DNA of 64,000 bases from Verrucomicrobiota bacterium (GTDB taxonomy: Bacteria > Verrucomicrobiota > Verrucomicrobiia > Verrucomicrobiales > Akkermansiaceae): assembly GCA_017301995.1 (NCBI GenBank), contig JAFLEH010000006.1:186001-250000 (forward strand), read 5' to 3'. Shown here one piece after another: positions 8,916 through 17,854 of the stretch. The notes beneath the pieces were generated by a model, which was not told the DNA's origin, made no database searches, and was given only the letters and a program-made list of their open reading frames with translations. The position numbers and the translations under genes are program-made. Position 1 is the first letter of the stretch; every line of letters begins with the position of its first letter.

Positions 8916-10142
8916 ATGACCTCCCGCAAAGATCCCTACCGGAAATACGCGAAACGCTTCCTGCTGGCGTTGGCGGTCTTTTTCGTGATCGCATCCGCGG
9001 TCAATGCGCTGGTGGATCCCTGGCGGGTACTCCGCACGCCGCTGGCGCTCCCGTCGCTGGAGCCGTATCGCGATTTCTCCGACGCCCACCGCACCGGCAA
9101 GGCGGGACTGGCGATGGATCCGGCCGGCTGCGACGTGGCCTACATCGGATCGTCGCGGCTGGAGATGGGCCTGCCCACCGAACACCCCGCGTTCGGAAAA
9201 CAGCGGGTGGTGAACCTGGCGCTCGCCGGCGGACTGATCCCGGAAAACACCGCGATGGCGCGGTTCGCGATGCGCCGCAATCCTGGGTTGCGCACGATCA
9301 TCCTCGGCGTGGATACCGGCGACCTGACATCGACCATCGACTTGACCGGCCAGACGGATTTCGGCCGATCGCCTTTGGCGGAGGGGCAGTCGGCCACCGA
9401 GCGGACGTTGCGCTATCTAACCGGCGTGCGGGCGCTTGGCGAAAGCGTGAAAGTGCTGGTGAACCGGGCCAAGGGCAAGGAATCGAAATACACGCCCGGT
9501 GGGCAACGGGTCGGCGGGCTCGGTTCGCTGCCGAACGTGCGCGACCACGTTGCCGAGCGCGCCACGACGTTTTGCGCGAGAGCGCAGGCTTTCCGGGCCG
9601 ACGCGGACCGCCATGTGAACGCGCGCAAGGAGCGGAAACTCCGCGATTTTCTATCCGAGGCGAGGCGCGCCGGGGTGCGGGTGGTCGTATTGCTGCCGCC
9701 GAGGCATTCGCTGATGCAGATCCACCCCACGGAGGACGCGCCGGATATCGCGCCATGGCTGGTGGAGCGCCGCTTGTTGGCCGGGATCTGTCAGGATGTC
9801 AACCGGCTGGAATCCTCCGGCCCGCCGGTCGAATTGTTGGATTTTTGCACGTTCAATCACATTACCGATCTGCCTCTGCCCGCGGTTGGCGCACAGGACC
9901 AGCGTTTTCCCACCTGGCCGGATCTGGAGCATTTCAGCACCGCGACGGGCATGGAATTGTTGGACCGGATCATCACCCGGAAAACCGCCGACGATCCGGA
10001 TTGGGGAGTTGACGTGTTGGCCACAGGCATCGACGCCCATCTGGCCCGCCTGAAGGCGGAGCACGCCGTGTATTGCGGTCAACATGCCGACGACGTCGCC
10101 TGGTTCCGGAAAATCCTCGCATCCGTTCCGGCTGGCGAGTGA
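8916..10142 (+). CDS. Membrane-anchored 'GSSR' protein paired with MBOAT, copy 1
   Basis: 408 aa. A single N-terminal transmembrane helix (residues ~14-32) is followed by an exported domain. 'VAYIGSSRLEMG' near residue 78, 'VVNLALAGGLIPEN' and 'TIILGVDTGD' form a pattern reminiscent of SGNH/GDSL-fold proteins, in which the Ser of 'GSSR' could be the nucleophile, and of the AlgJ/AlgX partners of AlgI. Later 'VVVLLPPRHSL' and 'WPDLEHFS' could carry the remaining SGNH-type residues. Inferred role: second step of polysaccharide O-acylation outside the membrane, receiving the acyl group from the MBOAT encoded just upstream. It is paralogous to the gene at 11763. Confidence 0.65.
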   Translation: MTSRKDPYRKYAKRFLLALAVFFVIASAVNALVDPWRVLRTPLALPSLEPYRDFSDAHRTGKAGLAMDPAGCDVAYIGSSRLEMGLPTEHPAFGKQRVVNLALAGGLIPENTAMARFAMRRNPGLRTIILGVDTGDLTSTIDLTGQTDFGRSPLAEGQSATERTLRYLTGVRALGESVKVLVNRAKGKESKYTPGGQRVGGLGSLPNVRDHVAERATTFCARAQAFRADADRHVNARKERKLRDFLSEARRAGVRVVVLLPPRHSLMQIHPTEDAPDIAPWLVERRLLAGICQDVNRLESSGPPVELLDFCTFNHITDLPLPAVGAQDQRFPTWPDLEHFSTATGMELLDRIITRKTADDPDWGVDVLATGIDAHLARLKAEHAVYCGQHADDVAWFRKILASVPAGE

Positions 10143-10208
10143 CCGGCGCCGCGGATGCTTTTGGCCTTGAAGGGCCAGCGGATCCGGCGTAACACTGGCT
10201 TTCGGCAC

Positions 10209-11756
10209 ATGCTCTTCAGCACCTATACGTTCCTGGTCTTCTTTCTGCCCCTCGTGCTGCTGGGCTATTACGGACTTGGTCGTTTCCACTGGCGGCTGGC
10301 AACCGGCTGGCTGACGCTCAGCAGCCTCGGATTCTACGCGTGGTGGAAACCGGACCCCAACCAGCCGTGGTCGCCGTTGTTTCTGCTGTTGGTGATCGGT
10401 TCGTGTGCGGCCAACTACCTTTGCGGAAACGCCATCGCCGGTTCCACGAGGCCGGCCATCAGGCGCGGATTGGTGACCGCCGGAGTAACAGCCAATCTCA
10501 CGCTGCTGGCCTACTACAAATACCTCGGCATCTTCGCGGTTTGGACGCATGCGGCCACCGGTTGGCCCGCATCAATTCCCCATCCGGTCATGCCCCTGGC
10601 CGTGTCGTTTTTCACCTTCCTCCAGATCGCGTTTCTGGTGGATGTTTTCCGCGGTGACCGCACCGGCTACAACTTCGCGGACTATCTGTTGTTTGTCACG
10701 TTCTTCCCCCACCTGATCGCAGGGCCGCTGGTCCATCATCGCGAGCTGATAGGCCAGTTCCGGCCGCGGGTGACCCGTTTCAATCCGCGATTCCTGGCGG
10801 TCGGCCTCACCGTGCTGGGGATCGGGTTGTTCAAGAAAGTCGTTCTCGCGGACAATCTGGCGGAGGTTGCCACGCCCATTTTCCAATTCGCCTCCCAGGG
10901 TATTAGGCCGCTGGCGCCGGGAGAGGCGTGGGCTGGCGCGCTGGCCTATACCTTCCAGATCTATTTCGATTTCTCCGGCTACTCGGATATGGCGATCGGC
11001 GCTTCCTACATGTTCGGTCTCAGGTTGCCGCTGAATTTCAATTCGCCCTACAAGTCGGTGTCGATCATCGACTTCTGGCGGCGCTGGCACATGACTCTAT
11101 CAAGATTTCTGCGGGATTACCTGTATATCCCGCTCGGTGGCAACCGGCGCGGTCCGATCCGCCGCTACTCCAACCTGATGGTGACGATGCTGTTGGGCGG
11201 CCTGTGGCACGGCGCGGGAATCACGTTCGTGGTGTGGGGCGCCCTGCACGGGATCTATCTGTGTGTGAACAACGCGTGGATCGGCGTGAGGAAACGTTTC
11301 GGTTGGAGACCGATTCCGCGGCCTGCGGCGGTGGCGGTCACGTTTCTCGCCGTGGTATTCGCGTGGGTTCCGTTCCGGGCGGGAAATTTCGAACTGGCAT
11401 CCTCCGGCAACGCGCGGCTCGCATGGAACACCACCAGCCGGTTCTATCAGGCGATGGTGGTTCCCGGCGGCGGACCGGTGTGGACCCACATCGCGGACGG
11501 GCATATCATGAAGGCCAAACGGGCGGTCCGCCCGCTGGTCTATGCCATTCTCGTCGCGTTTCTGTTTCCTAACACACAGGAAGTGCTTGGCCGCTTGTCA
11601 CCGCATTTCCGCACCGGGAGGGAACCCCGCCGGCGGCGCCACCGGTGGTGGTCATGGCGGCCCGTGCCGCTGGCCGCGGTGGGTGTGTTTCTGTTGTTGG
11701 TCGTCGTGACTCTCGAAATGGATCGCGGCGGAGAGTTCATCTATTTCCAATTCTGA
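10209..11756 (+). CDS. MBOAT family membrane O-acyltransferase (AlgI-like), copy 2
   Basis: 515 aa from ATG 10209. An in-frame ATG also exists at 10155, but the internal start gives 'MLFSTYTF', which aligns with 'MLFNSYLF' at the start of copy 1. The same motifs recur in the same order: 'FYAWWKP', 'FFPHLIAGPLVH', 'IYFDFSGYSDMAIG', 'DFWRRWHMTLSRFLRDYLYIPLGG' and 'GLWHGAG'. The two MBOATs therefore look like a local duplication of an acyltransferase-plus-GSSR pair. The gene ends with 'EFIYFQF', nearly identical to the 'EFIYYQF' end of copy 1. Inferred to be an envelope polysaccharide O-acyl transporter; whether it handles a different acyl group or site from copy 1 cannot be seen. Confidence 0.93.
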   Translation: MLFSTYTFLVFFLPLVLLGYYGLGRFHWRLATGWLTLSSLGFYAWWKPDPNQPWSPLFLLLVIGSCAANYLCGNAIAGSTRPAIRRGLVTAGVTANLTLLAYYKYLGIFAVWTHAATGWPASIPHPVMPLAVSFFTFLQIAFLVDVFRGDRTGYNFADYLLFVTFFPHLIAGPLVHHRELIGQFRPRVTRFNPRFLAVGLTVLGIGLFKKVVLADNLAEVATPIFQFASQGIRPLAPGEAWAGALAYTFQIYFDFSGYSDMAIGASYMFGLRLPLNFNSPYKSVSIIDFWRRWHMTLSRFLRDYLYIPLGGNRRGPIRRYSNLMVTMLLGGLWHGAGITFVVWGALHGIYLCVNNAWIGVRKRFGWRPIPRPAAVAVTFLAVVFAWVPFRAGNFELASSGNARLAWNTTSRFYQAMVVPGGGPVWTHIADGHIMKAKRAVRPLVYAILVAFLFPNTQEVLGRLSPHFRTGREPRRRRHRWWSWRPVPLAAVGVFLLLVVVTLEMDRGGEFIYFQF

Positions 11757-11762
11757 ACCACG

Positions 11763-13022
11763 ATGACTGCCGGAGCCCGCAAACAGTTTTCCCGGTTTCT
11801 GCGCTGGTTAGGCGTGCTGCTCGGCCTGTATTTGGCGATCACGCTCGTGCTTTCCACCGTGGTCGATCCGTGGCGGATCAATGCGGCCCCATGGGCGCTT
11901 ACCTCGTTGGACGGATCCCGCGAGATCAGCACCAATGTGCGGGTGGGAAAAGCGGCGCTCGCCAACCGCGGAAATTGGGATGCGGTGATTCTCGGGTCGT
12001 CACGCGTCGAGATCGGCATGGATCCGGGGCACCCGGCGTTCAAGGGCCGGCGCGCGGTCAACCTCGCGATGGCGGCCGCCATGGTTTATGAAACCGTCGC
12101 CGCCGGACAATACGCGATTGATAGAAATCCCGGCATCCGGACGATGCTGATTGGCATTGAGCCGGGTGATATCAATACCGATTTCGACAACCGCGCCATC
12201 GTCCGCTTCGACCTATCGCCGTTTTCCGACAACAACCGCTCGATCGAGCGTTCGATCAACCAACTGATAGGCGGACGGTCGCTGATCGAATCGGTCGGCG
12301 TGATCCAGCGGCACATCCGTGGCGGGGCTCCCGGCAGGAGTCCGCTCGGGCAATGGCTCACTCCCGGCCACCCGGCGGATACACGTGCCTACACCGCGGC
12401 GTTCATCGGTCTGATGGCGGCGTCGGTTCCGGACCAATGGGAGTTTCGTCCGCCGGTGCTTCGGCGGGAGAAGGCGGATCTGGTGTTAGGATTGTTGCGG
12501 CGGGCGCGCCGCGCGGGGATTGAGGTTCACCTGTTTCTGCCTCCGCAGCATGCGCTGAAGCTGGTTCATCCCGCGGACGATCGACCGGAGAAAATCGGAT
12601 GGGAAGCGGATTTTCTCGCCTTGGCGGCAATCTGCCGCGAGGCGAATGCCGAGGATGCGCCGGGACCTGCGGTTCGGTTGTGGAATTTTCTGGAGTTCAA
12701 TGACGCCACCTCGGTACCGCTGCCGATCCCCGGCGCTGCGGAAAAGCGGATGCCGGGATGGCTCGATCTCGGGCACGGGCAAAAATCCGTGGGTGATAGG
12801 GTCCTCAACACGATCTTCGGCGGTCGGGCGGGAGTTGAGCCGGACCGGATCGGCACCGGTTTGCTGGATTGCGATTGGGCGGCCTATCGCGCCGCTTGGA
12901 TTGGCGCCCATGCCCGGTATTGCGCCGGCCACGCGGATGATGTGAACTGGTGGCGCGCGCTGGTGGCGGGTGCCGCCGGCAAGCCGGTGATCTCCTCCAA
13001 CGACGCGGAGGGAGAACCCTAA
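11763..13022 (+). CDS. Membrane-anchored 'GSSR' protein paired with MBOAT, copy 2
   Basis: 419 aa, starting 6 nt after the second MBOAT. N-terminal transmembrane helix at about 15-32, then 'VVDPWRIN', 'AVILGSSRVEIGMDPGHPAF', 'AVNLAMAAAMVYE' and 'TMLIGIEPGD', the same block order as the protein at 8916 ('LVDPWRVL', 'AYIGSSRLEMG', 'VVNLALAGG', 'TIILGVDTGD'). Both also share 'FLPPQHAL/LLPPRHSL' and a C-terminal 'ARYCAGHADDVNWWR/AVYCGQHADDVAWFR' segment. The predicted topology is one membrane anchor with a periplasmic domain. Inferred partner of MBOAT copy 2 in glycan acylation. No experimentally defined family could be named with certainty. Confidence 0.65.
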   Translation: MTAGARKQFSRFLRWLGVLLGLYLAITLVLSTVVDPWRINAAPWALTSLDGSREISTNVRVGKAALANRGNWDAVILGSSRVEIGMDPGHPAFKGRRAVNLAMAAAMVYETVAAGQYAIDRNPGIRTMLIGIEPGDINTDFDNRAIVRFDLSPFSDNNRSIERSINQLIGGRSLIESVGVIQRHIRGGAPGRSPLGQWLTPGHPADTRAYTAAFIGLMAASVPDQWEFRPPVLRREKADLVLGLLRRARRAGIEVHLFLPPQHALKLVHPADDRPEKIGWEADFLALAAICREANAEDAPGPAVRLWNFLEFNDATSVPLPIPGAAEKRMPGWLDLGHGQKSVGDRVLNTIFGGRAGVEPDRIGTGLLDCDWAAYRAAWIGAHARYCAGHADDVNWWRALVAGAAGKPVISSNDAEGEP

Positions 13023-13028
13023 CCATCG

Positions 13029-14108
13029 ATGATCCACACCATGAGCGACTCCGGCAGCATCCGTATCAAAATGTTGGGAAAATTCAAGCCCGGCATGGAC
13101 GGCGACGGCTGGCTGACGCGGTTTCCCGGTCCGCCGGACACCCCGCGCCGTTGGGGCGACTGCGAATTCATTTTCGACCGCAACGAGCGGAATTACGACT
13201 GGTTGGTGGTGTGGGATGACCTGCCGTCGGTGGCGGGGGAGCGGCACACGCTGTGGGAGGAGGAATTGGCCTGTCCGCGCGAGCACACGCTGCTGGTGAC
13301 CACCGAGCCGTCCACGATCAAAGTCTATGGTTCCCGGTTTCTGCGGCAGTTCGCCCATGTCCTGACCAGCCAGGAACCGTGGGCGGTGGGGCGGCATCGG
13401 GGGGCGATCTATCAACAATGCGGCTATGTGTGGTTCTATGCCAACCATCCGCCGCGGCTGCATTATGATTATGTGAGGGATCATGTCCCGCTGGCCAAAA
13501 CCGGCGAGATCTCCGCGGTTTGTTCGACCAAACAGCAGAGCCACACGCTCCATCAGCGGCGTTACGAGTTCGTGATGGGTCTGAAGGAGCGGGTCCCCGA
13601 AATCGAGTTGTTCGGCCGCGGAATCCGCTTTGTCGAGGATAAGGCGGACGCGCTCGATCCCTTCAAATACCATGTGGCGATCGAGAATTTCCACGGCCCC
13701 CACCATTGGACCGAAAAGCTCGCCGATCCGTTTCTCGGAGCCTGCATGCCGGTCTATCACGGATGCCCCAACGCCGAAGACTATTTCCCCGCGGAAAGCA
13801 TCCTGCGGATCGATCTAGCCGATGTGGACCTGGCGGCGGAAACCATCCGCCGCGCGATCCGTGACCGGCTTTACGAGCGGAATCTAACCGCCATTCTGGA
13901 AAGCCGCCGGCGGGTGGTGGAGGAATACGCGCCCGCCGCCACCGTGAGCCGCATCGTGAAACGGCTGCATCGTCCCGGCCTATCCGTTCCGGCGGGAATG
14001 ACGATTCTCAGCCGCCATCTGCTCCGGCAGCGGCACTGGTCGGTCGGCGCGGTGCAGGGCATCGAGAAATTCGGCGTCATGCTGCGCCACCGCCTGCGCG
14101 GAAGCTGA
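13029..14108 (+). CDS. GT10 family glycosyltransferase (alpha-1,3/4-fucosyltransferase-like)
   Basis: 359 aa, 6 nt downstream of the second GSSR gene. The C-terminal half carries the GT10 signature: 'KYHVAIENFHGPHHWTEKL' followed by 'DPFLGACMPVYHGCPN' and 'YFPAESILRIDL', matching the fucosyltransferase donor-binding region (general form F.IAxENS...YxTEKL..G.VPV..G). The N-terminal half is an acceptor domain with little conservation. GT10 enzymes normally use GDP-fucose; donor identity is inferred from family only. Its place at the end of the acyltransferase cassette suggests it decorates the same surface glycan. No GDP-fucose synthesis genes are in the window. Confidence 0.8.
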   Translation: MIHTMSDSGSIRIKMLGKFKPGMDGDGWLTRFPGPPDTPRRWGDCEFIFDRNERNYDWLVVWDDLPSVAGERHTLWEEELACPREHTLLVTTEPSTIKVYGSRFLRQFAHVLTSQEPWAVGRHRGAIYQQCGYVWFYANHPPRLHYDYVRDHVPLAKTGEISAVCSTKQQSHTLHQRRYEFVMGLKERVPEIELFGRGIRFVEDKADALDPFKYHVAIENFHGPHHWTEKLADPFLGACMPVYHGCPNAEDYFPAESILRIDLADVDLAAETIRRAIRDRLYERNLTAILESRRRVVEEYAPAATVSRIVKRLHRPGLSVPAGMTILSRHLLRQRHWSVGAVQGIEKFGVMLRHRLRGS

Positions 14109-14297
14109 ATCACCCTGCCGAGCAACTTGCGGCTTCTTGGAGCCGATGAGGAGCTTGTAGCGGCGCTCTATGAGAGTCGATGCCAGAGTATCGCAAAGGC
14201 AAGTCACTCCGCATTCCACACTCCAGCTCAGCGCGGGTTCCGGTGCCGGAAAGAAAAATGGGTTCTTCACGGGTTTTAGTGGGCGGTCTTCGGTTGC

Positions 14298-14570
14298 ATG
14301 ACCAAGCGTCCGCAGAAGAAGAACCATCAATACTATTATAATGCGACACGAAGCCACTGGAAAGCCATGGGACATCGAATAAAAATACAGCGGGCCGAGC
14401 GAGGATCGACGAAATCCTACTATGCGAACTTTCCCGCCGCCTTGGCCCAGGCGGCGCGGATCGAGAAAGGAGAGGAGATGGCATGGTTGGTGGACGACCG
14501 AGACACCTTCTTGCTCCGTCGGGTGAAGCCGAAAAAGCCAGTAGCTAAAGGGAAAAACGCCTTAACTTGA
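14298..14570 (+). CDS. Small basic protein with AbrB-like C-terminus, possible mobile-element remnant
   Basis: 90 aa, basic N-terminus ('MTKRPQKKNHQYYY') followed by 'HWKAMGHRIKIQRAERGSTKSYY' and then 'ARIEKGEEMAWLVDDRDTFLLRR', a pattern like the swapped-hairpin SpoVT/AbrB DNA-binding fold. From memory, similar small proteins occur beside transposase genes in related bacteria, but no transposase is present here, so it could be an orphan left by an insertion element. The local sequence (14109-14570) has lower GC than its neighbours. The gene is convergent with the OPT transporter 50 nt away. Function uncertain. Confidence 0.55.
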   Translation: MTKRPQKKNHQYYYNATRSHWKAMGHRIKIQRAERGSTKSYYANFPAALAQAARIEKGEEMAWLVDDRDTFLLRRVKPKKPVAKGKNALT

Positions 14571-14620
14571 CGCGCATGCCCGGCGGGGTCCTTCCCTGCA
14601 TTGCCCGAATAGGTTTTCTT

Positions 14621-16510
14621 CTATCCCCGCGCGAGCAACCCGGCCAGCGCGCACACGATGGTTAGGACTGCGGCGACCAGAGACTCGCCCGCGACGAGTC
14701 CGGACGCGGCGGGGACGTTGTAGGTGGCGGCTTGTCGGTGGTTGTGGCGGAGCCAAAGCGCGCCGATCACCGCGCCAATGACAAATCCGAGACTGTTGGA
14801 AAAGTCCACCACCATCCCGAGGCCGAGGCCCATGGCGCTGGGCAGGAACCGCCGCGCCGCGGGTGCCAGTTTCTCGAGCACCGGCAGCAGGATGCCAAGA
14901 CCCGCTCCCACCAGCACGGCGATGACCGAGCTTCGCGGCAGGTTCGCCACGCCGCCGGCCAGCAGGTCGGCCATCGCTTTCCATGCGGCGGCGCTGGGAT
15001 TCGGATATTTGCGGGTGAGCGTTTCCACATCCGGCGCCAGGGCATACCATGCCGGAATGATCGCCAGCGTGCCGAAAAAGATCCCGTAAAACTGCGCCAG
15101 AAACTGCTTGCGCGGATTGGCGCCCAACAGATAGCCGCTCTTAAGGTCGGTTAGGAGATCGGCCGCGCTGCCAGCCGCCGCCGCCGTGGTCCCCGCGGAC
15201 ATCAGGTTGATCACCGTGTTGTTGCGCGCCAGAACGGCGTAAACGAGCTGCGTCACTTTTCCCATCGCCCCCACCGGGGTGGTGTCGGTCTCACCGGTGG
15301 CCCGGCAGGCGACCAGGGAAAGCACGAAACTCATCGCGATGGCGATCAGCCCGAGCAACGGACTCACGCCGAAGGCGATCCGCATCAGGATCACCAGCGC
15401 GATGGTGATGGGAATCAGCCCGATCCAGAGCCAACTGTTGGGAACCTCGATCCGGTCGGCGGCGGTCAGGGGACGGCCGCTTCCTCGCTCGATCTTCAGC
15501 GCGCGGACCAGGGTGCGCCACTGCATCGCGAAGACGGTTAGACTGGAGAAAACCATTAGCGCGGTGCCGCCCCACACACCCCAGCGGCGCGGAACCACCT
15601 CGGTTTCGCCGGGTTCCAACAACGAATGGTGCCATCCCGGATCGGCCAGGTGAGTTAGATCCGCATGCAGCAGCATGGGCGCGAGGATGAAATAGAGCGC
15701 CACCGATCCCAGCATCATCGAGACCGCGTTGCGCAGGCCGATGATCATGCCCGCGCCGATCATCAGCACGCCCGGTTCGAATCCGAGGCCGGCCAGCGTG
15801 TGTCCGGTCGGCATGTTAGGTCCGCGCAACGGGATCAGGTCGGGCAGCGGCAGCGCGCGCCGGACCGCGCGCGCGCAGGTGCCGATCACCGATCCGGAGA
15901 ACGTGTTGGCCACGAGTTCGGCGGTTTTCAGCAGGCCGATGCAGCCGCCCACGGCCATGCCAGCCATCAGCGCGCGCGCCTTGCGCATGGCCTCCGCGCC
16001 GTGGCTGTAGAGCGACCGCAGGGTTTCGGCGGCGGCCGTTCCGCTGGGAAACGGCAGTTGCTCGTGGTTGATCATCTGCCGTTTCATCGGGATCGCCAGA
16101 AACACCCCGAGCGCGGCGGTAAAGAACACCATGCCGGTTAGAACCCACCACGGCTGGTGATGCCCCTGGACCATCATCAGCGCCGCGAACGCCGACCCCA
16201 CCGTGCCTCCGGTCGATACCCCGGCCGATGTGGCGGTGCTCTGCATGCAGTTGTTTTCCAACATCGAAAGCTGCGAAAACCGTCCGCCGCTCAGCGCGCG
16301 CAGGGCGTTCCAGACCACGAACGAAACCACACATGCCGTGATCGCCACGCCGAACGCCCAACCGAGCTTGAGCGTGGTGTAGAGATTGGAGATGGACAGG
16401 AACATCCCCAGCAGTCCGCCGGTGAGCACCGCGCGCAGTGTGAGCTGGCGCTGGTTGTCGCCTTGATAGACCCGCTCGAACCAATCGCGGTCGCGTTCCT
16501 CCGGAGTCAT
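14621..16510 (-). CDS. OPT family oligopeptide transporter
   Basis: 629 aa with about 14-16 hydrophobic segments. Family features include the N-terminal 'ELTLRAVLTGGLLG'-type segment (here 'QLTLRAVLTGGLLGMFL'), 'SNLYTTLKLGWAFG', 'LSMLENNCMQSTATSAG', and 'PFPSGTAAAETLRSLY' in the middle. OPT proteins import oligopeptides or metal-chelate complexes with protons. No associated peptidase or siderophore gene is adjacent. The start codon is the ATG before 'TPEERDRDW'. A perfect palindrome lies 28 nt upstream of the start and may be an operator. Confidence 0.93.
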   Translation of the reverse strand: MTPEERDRDWFERVYQGDNQRQLTLRAVLTGGLLGMFLSISNLYTTLKLGWAFGVAITACVVSFVVWNALRALSGGRFSQLSMLENNCMQSTATSAGVSTGGTVGSAFAALMMVQGHHQPWWVLTGMVFFTAALGVFLAIPMKRQMINHEQLPFPSGTAAAETLRSLYSHGAEAMRKARALMAGMAVGGCIGLLKTAELVANTFSGSVIGTCARAVRRALPLPDLIPLRGPNMPTGHTLAGLGFEPGVLMIGAGMIIGLRNAVSMMLGSVALYFILAPMLLHADLTHLADPGWHHSLLEPGETEVVPRRWGVWGGTALMVFSSLTVFAMQWRTLVRALKIERGSGRPLTAADRIEVPNSWLWIGLIPITIALVILMRIAFGVSPLLGLIAIAMSFVLSLVACRATGETDTTPVGAMGKVTQLVYAVLARNNTVINLMSAGTTAAAAGSAADLLTDLKSGYLLGANPRKQFLAQFYGIFFGTLAIIPAWYALAPDVETLTRKYPNPSAAAWKAMADLLAGGVANLPRSSVIAVLVGAGLGILLPVLEKLAPAARRFLPSAMGLGLGMVVDFSNSLGFVIGAVIGALWLRHNHRQAATYNVPAASGLVAGESLVAAVLTIVCALAGLLARG

Positions 16511-16537
16511 GGACGGACCGCCGGGGTAGGGGTTTCC

Positions 16538-16560
16538 CGCGCCGTGAAACCCACGGCGCG
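16538..16560. promoter_or_regulatory. Perfect 9-bp inverted repeat upstream of the OPT gene
   Basis: CGCGCCGTG (16538-16546), a 5-nt loop and CACGGCGCG (16552-16560). It lies where the -35 to -10 interval of the OPT promoter would fall: on the minus strand TTTCAC (16549-16544) and TACCCC (16528-16523) are 15 nt apart. It could be a repressor site, or a hairpin in the spacer between divergent genes. Confidence 0.4.
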
Positions 16561-16752
16561 GACCGGAACGGATGGAATGGACTGGCGGAAAAAGCGGCGC
16601 ACGGCACGGGAACTACCCCGGAGTCCACGCCATTTCAAGAACCGATATCCGTGATGGGGAAGGGGCTTGGTTGGTTTCTCGGAATCCCCTTCCTCGTCGC
16701 ACCCTGCATTTCCGTATGGCGTGGCGGGCTGGGGCGTGCCTAGTCTTCGCCC

Positions 16753-17757
16753 GTGAACGCCGCGCTCGAGACGATGATGCTGGCCCTCCGCGGGGAGGGC
16801 GGGCCGGGTGTGCCCCGGCGGGCGCTGATGATCGGCGCGGAACCGCATCCGGAATTCGGGGATTGGCCGGAAATCGTCGGCTGGCAGCCGTTCAAACCGC
16901 TGGCCGACGCATGGGAGCGGGCGGGCCTTGCCAGGGAGGATTCTCCGCATGGATTCTATCCGCTGGTATTGGTGATGCCGGGAAAATCCCGCGATGAAAC
17001 GCTGGCGTGGTTCGCCCTGGCCAGGGATTTGTTGGAACCGGGAGGACGGATCCTCGCCGCGATGCCGAACACCGCCGGAGCCGGGCGCTTCGAGCAGGAA
17101 TTCGCCCGCGCCTGCGGCGGCGTGACCTCGGTGCAGAAACACAAATGCCGGGCGTTTTGCTCGAACCCGGACGCTTCGTGGGATGTGGAACTGCTCGGAG
17201 ATTGGAAAAATCTTGGCAAAGTGCGGCAGGTTCCCGGCACCGGGTTTGTGGCCCAGGCCGGATTGTTCAGTTGCGACCATGTCGATCCGGGATCGGCGTT
17301 GCTCGCGGAACATCTGCCCGGCGGCATCCGCGGCCGCGTGGCGGATCTCGGGGCCGGTTGGGGCTTTCTATCCGACGCGACGCTGCGCCGCTGTCCCGGT
17401 GTGGCCGCCGTGGATCTCTACGAGGCCGATGCGAGAGCGCTCGAATGCGCGCGGATCAATCTGGCGAATTCCGATAGGCCGGTGGGCCATCACTGGCACG
17501 ATGTGGCGGACGGCTTGCCGGGAACCTACGACGCGGTGGTGATGAATCCGCCGTTCCATCGCGGGCAGGATACCCGGGTGGATCTGGGACGCGCGTTCAT
17601 CGCTGCGGCGGCCGGCGGACTGCGCCGGGGCGGCGCCCTCTATCTGGTGGCCAACCGCCAGTTGCCCTACGAGGCGGCGCTGGACGCCCATTCGTTTTCC
17701 TGGCGCCACGCCGGGGGGGATGCCACCTACAAGCTCATCCACGCGAGGAAGAGATAG
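16753..17757 (+). CDS. RsmC/RsmD-like 16S rRNA guanine-N2 methyltransferase
   Basis: 334 aa with a degenerate N-terminal methyltransferase-like half and a C-terminal SAM-dependent half, the RsmC arrangement. The active half has 'VADLGAGWGFLS' (SAM loop), 'AVDLYEADARAL', and 'VVMNPPFHRG', the NPPFH box typical of RsmC/RlmG enzymes that methylate a guanine N2 in rRNA. Starts with GTG; a TAGTCT box (16741-16746) ends 6 nt before it, and no Shine-Dalgarno is visible, so a leaderless transcript is likely, although no clear -35 box could be found. The next gene is another rRNA modification enzyme (RsuA-like). Confidence 0.82.
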   Translation: MNAALETMMLALRGEGGPGVPRRALMIGAEPHPEFGDWPEIVGWQPFKPLADAWERAGLAREDSPHGFYPLVLVMPGKSRDETLAWFALARDLLEPGGRILAAMPNTAGAGRFEQEFARACGGVTSVQKHKCRAFCSNPDASWDVELLGDWKNLGKVRQVPGTGFVAQAGLFSCDHVDPGSALLAEHLPGGIRGRVADLGAGWGFLSDATLRRCPGVAAVDLYEADARALECARINLANSDRPVGHHWHDVADGLPGTYDAVVMNPPFHRGQDTRVDLGRAFIAAAAGGLRRGGALYLVANRQLPYEAALDAHSFSWRHAGGDATYKLIHARKR

Positions 17758-17770
17758 GAGATGGGAGAAT

Positions 17771-17795
17771 CAAGAGACAAGAGACAAGAGACAAG
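17771..17795. repeat. Short tandem repeat, 7-bp unit
   Basis: The unit CAAGAGA occurs three times in succession followed by CAAG, in the gap between the RsmC-like and RsuA-like genes. One of several word-like short tandem repeats found only between genes in this window. Confidence 0.9.
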
Positions 17796-17854
17796 ATGGG
17801 ATACTTTGACTTAACATGTGAAAACGGAAGCTTCGGTGAAGGGGGGCGATTGAT

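Noticed and set aside
12486..13760. 424-aa minus-strand frame across the second GSSR gene and the GT10 gene
   Set aside because: It runs antisense to two genes with clear family motifs and shows no domain of its own.
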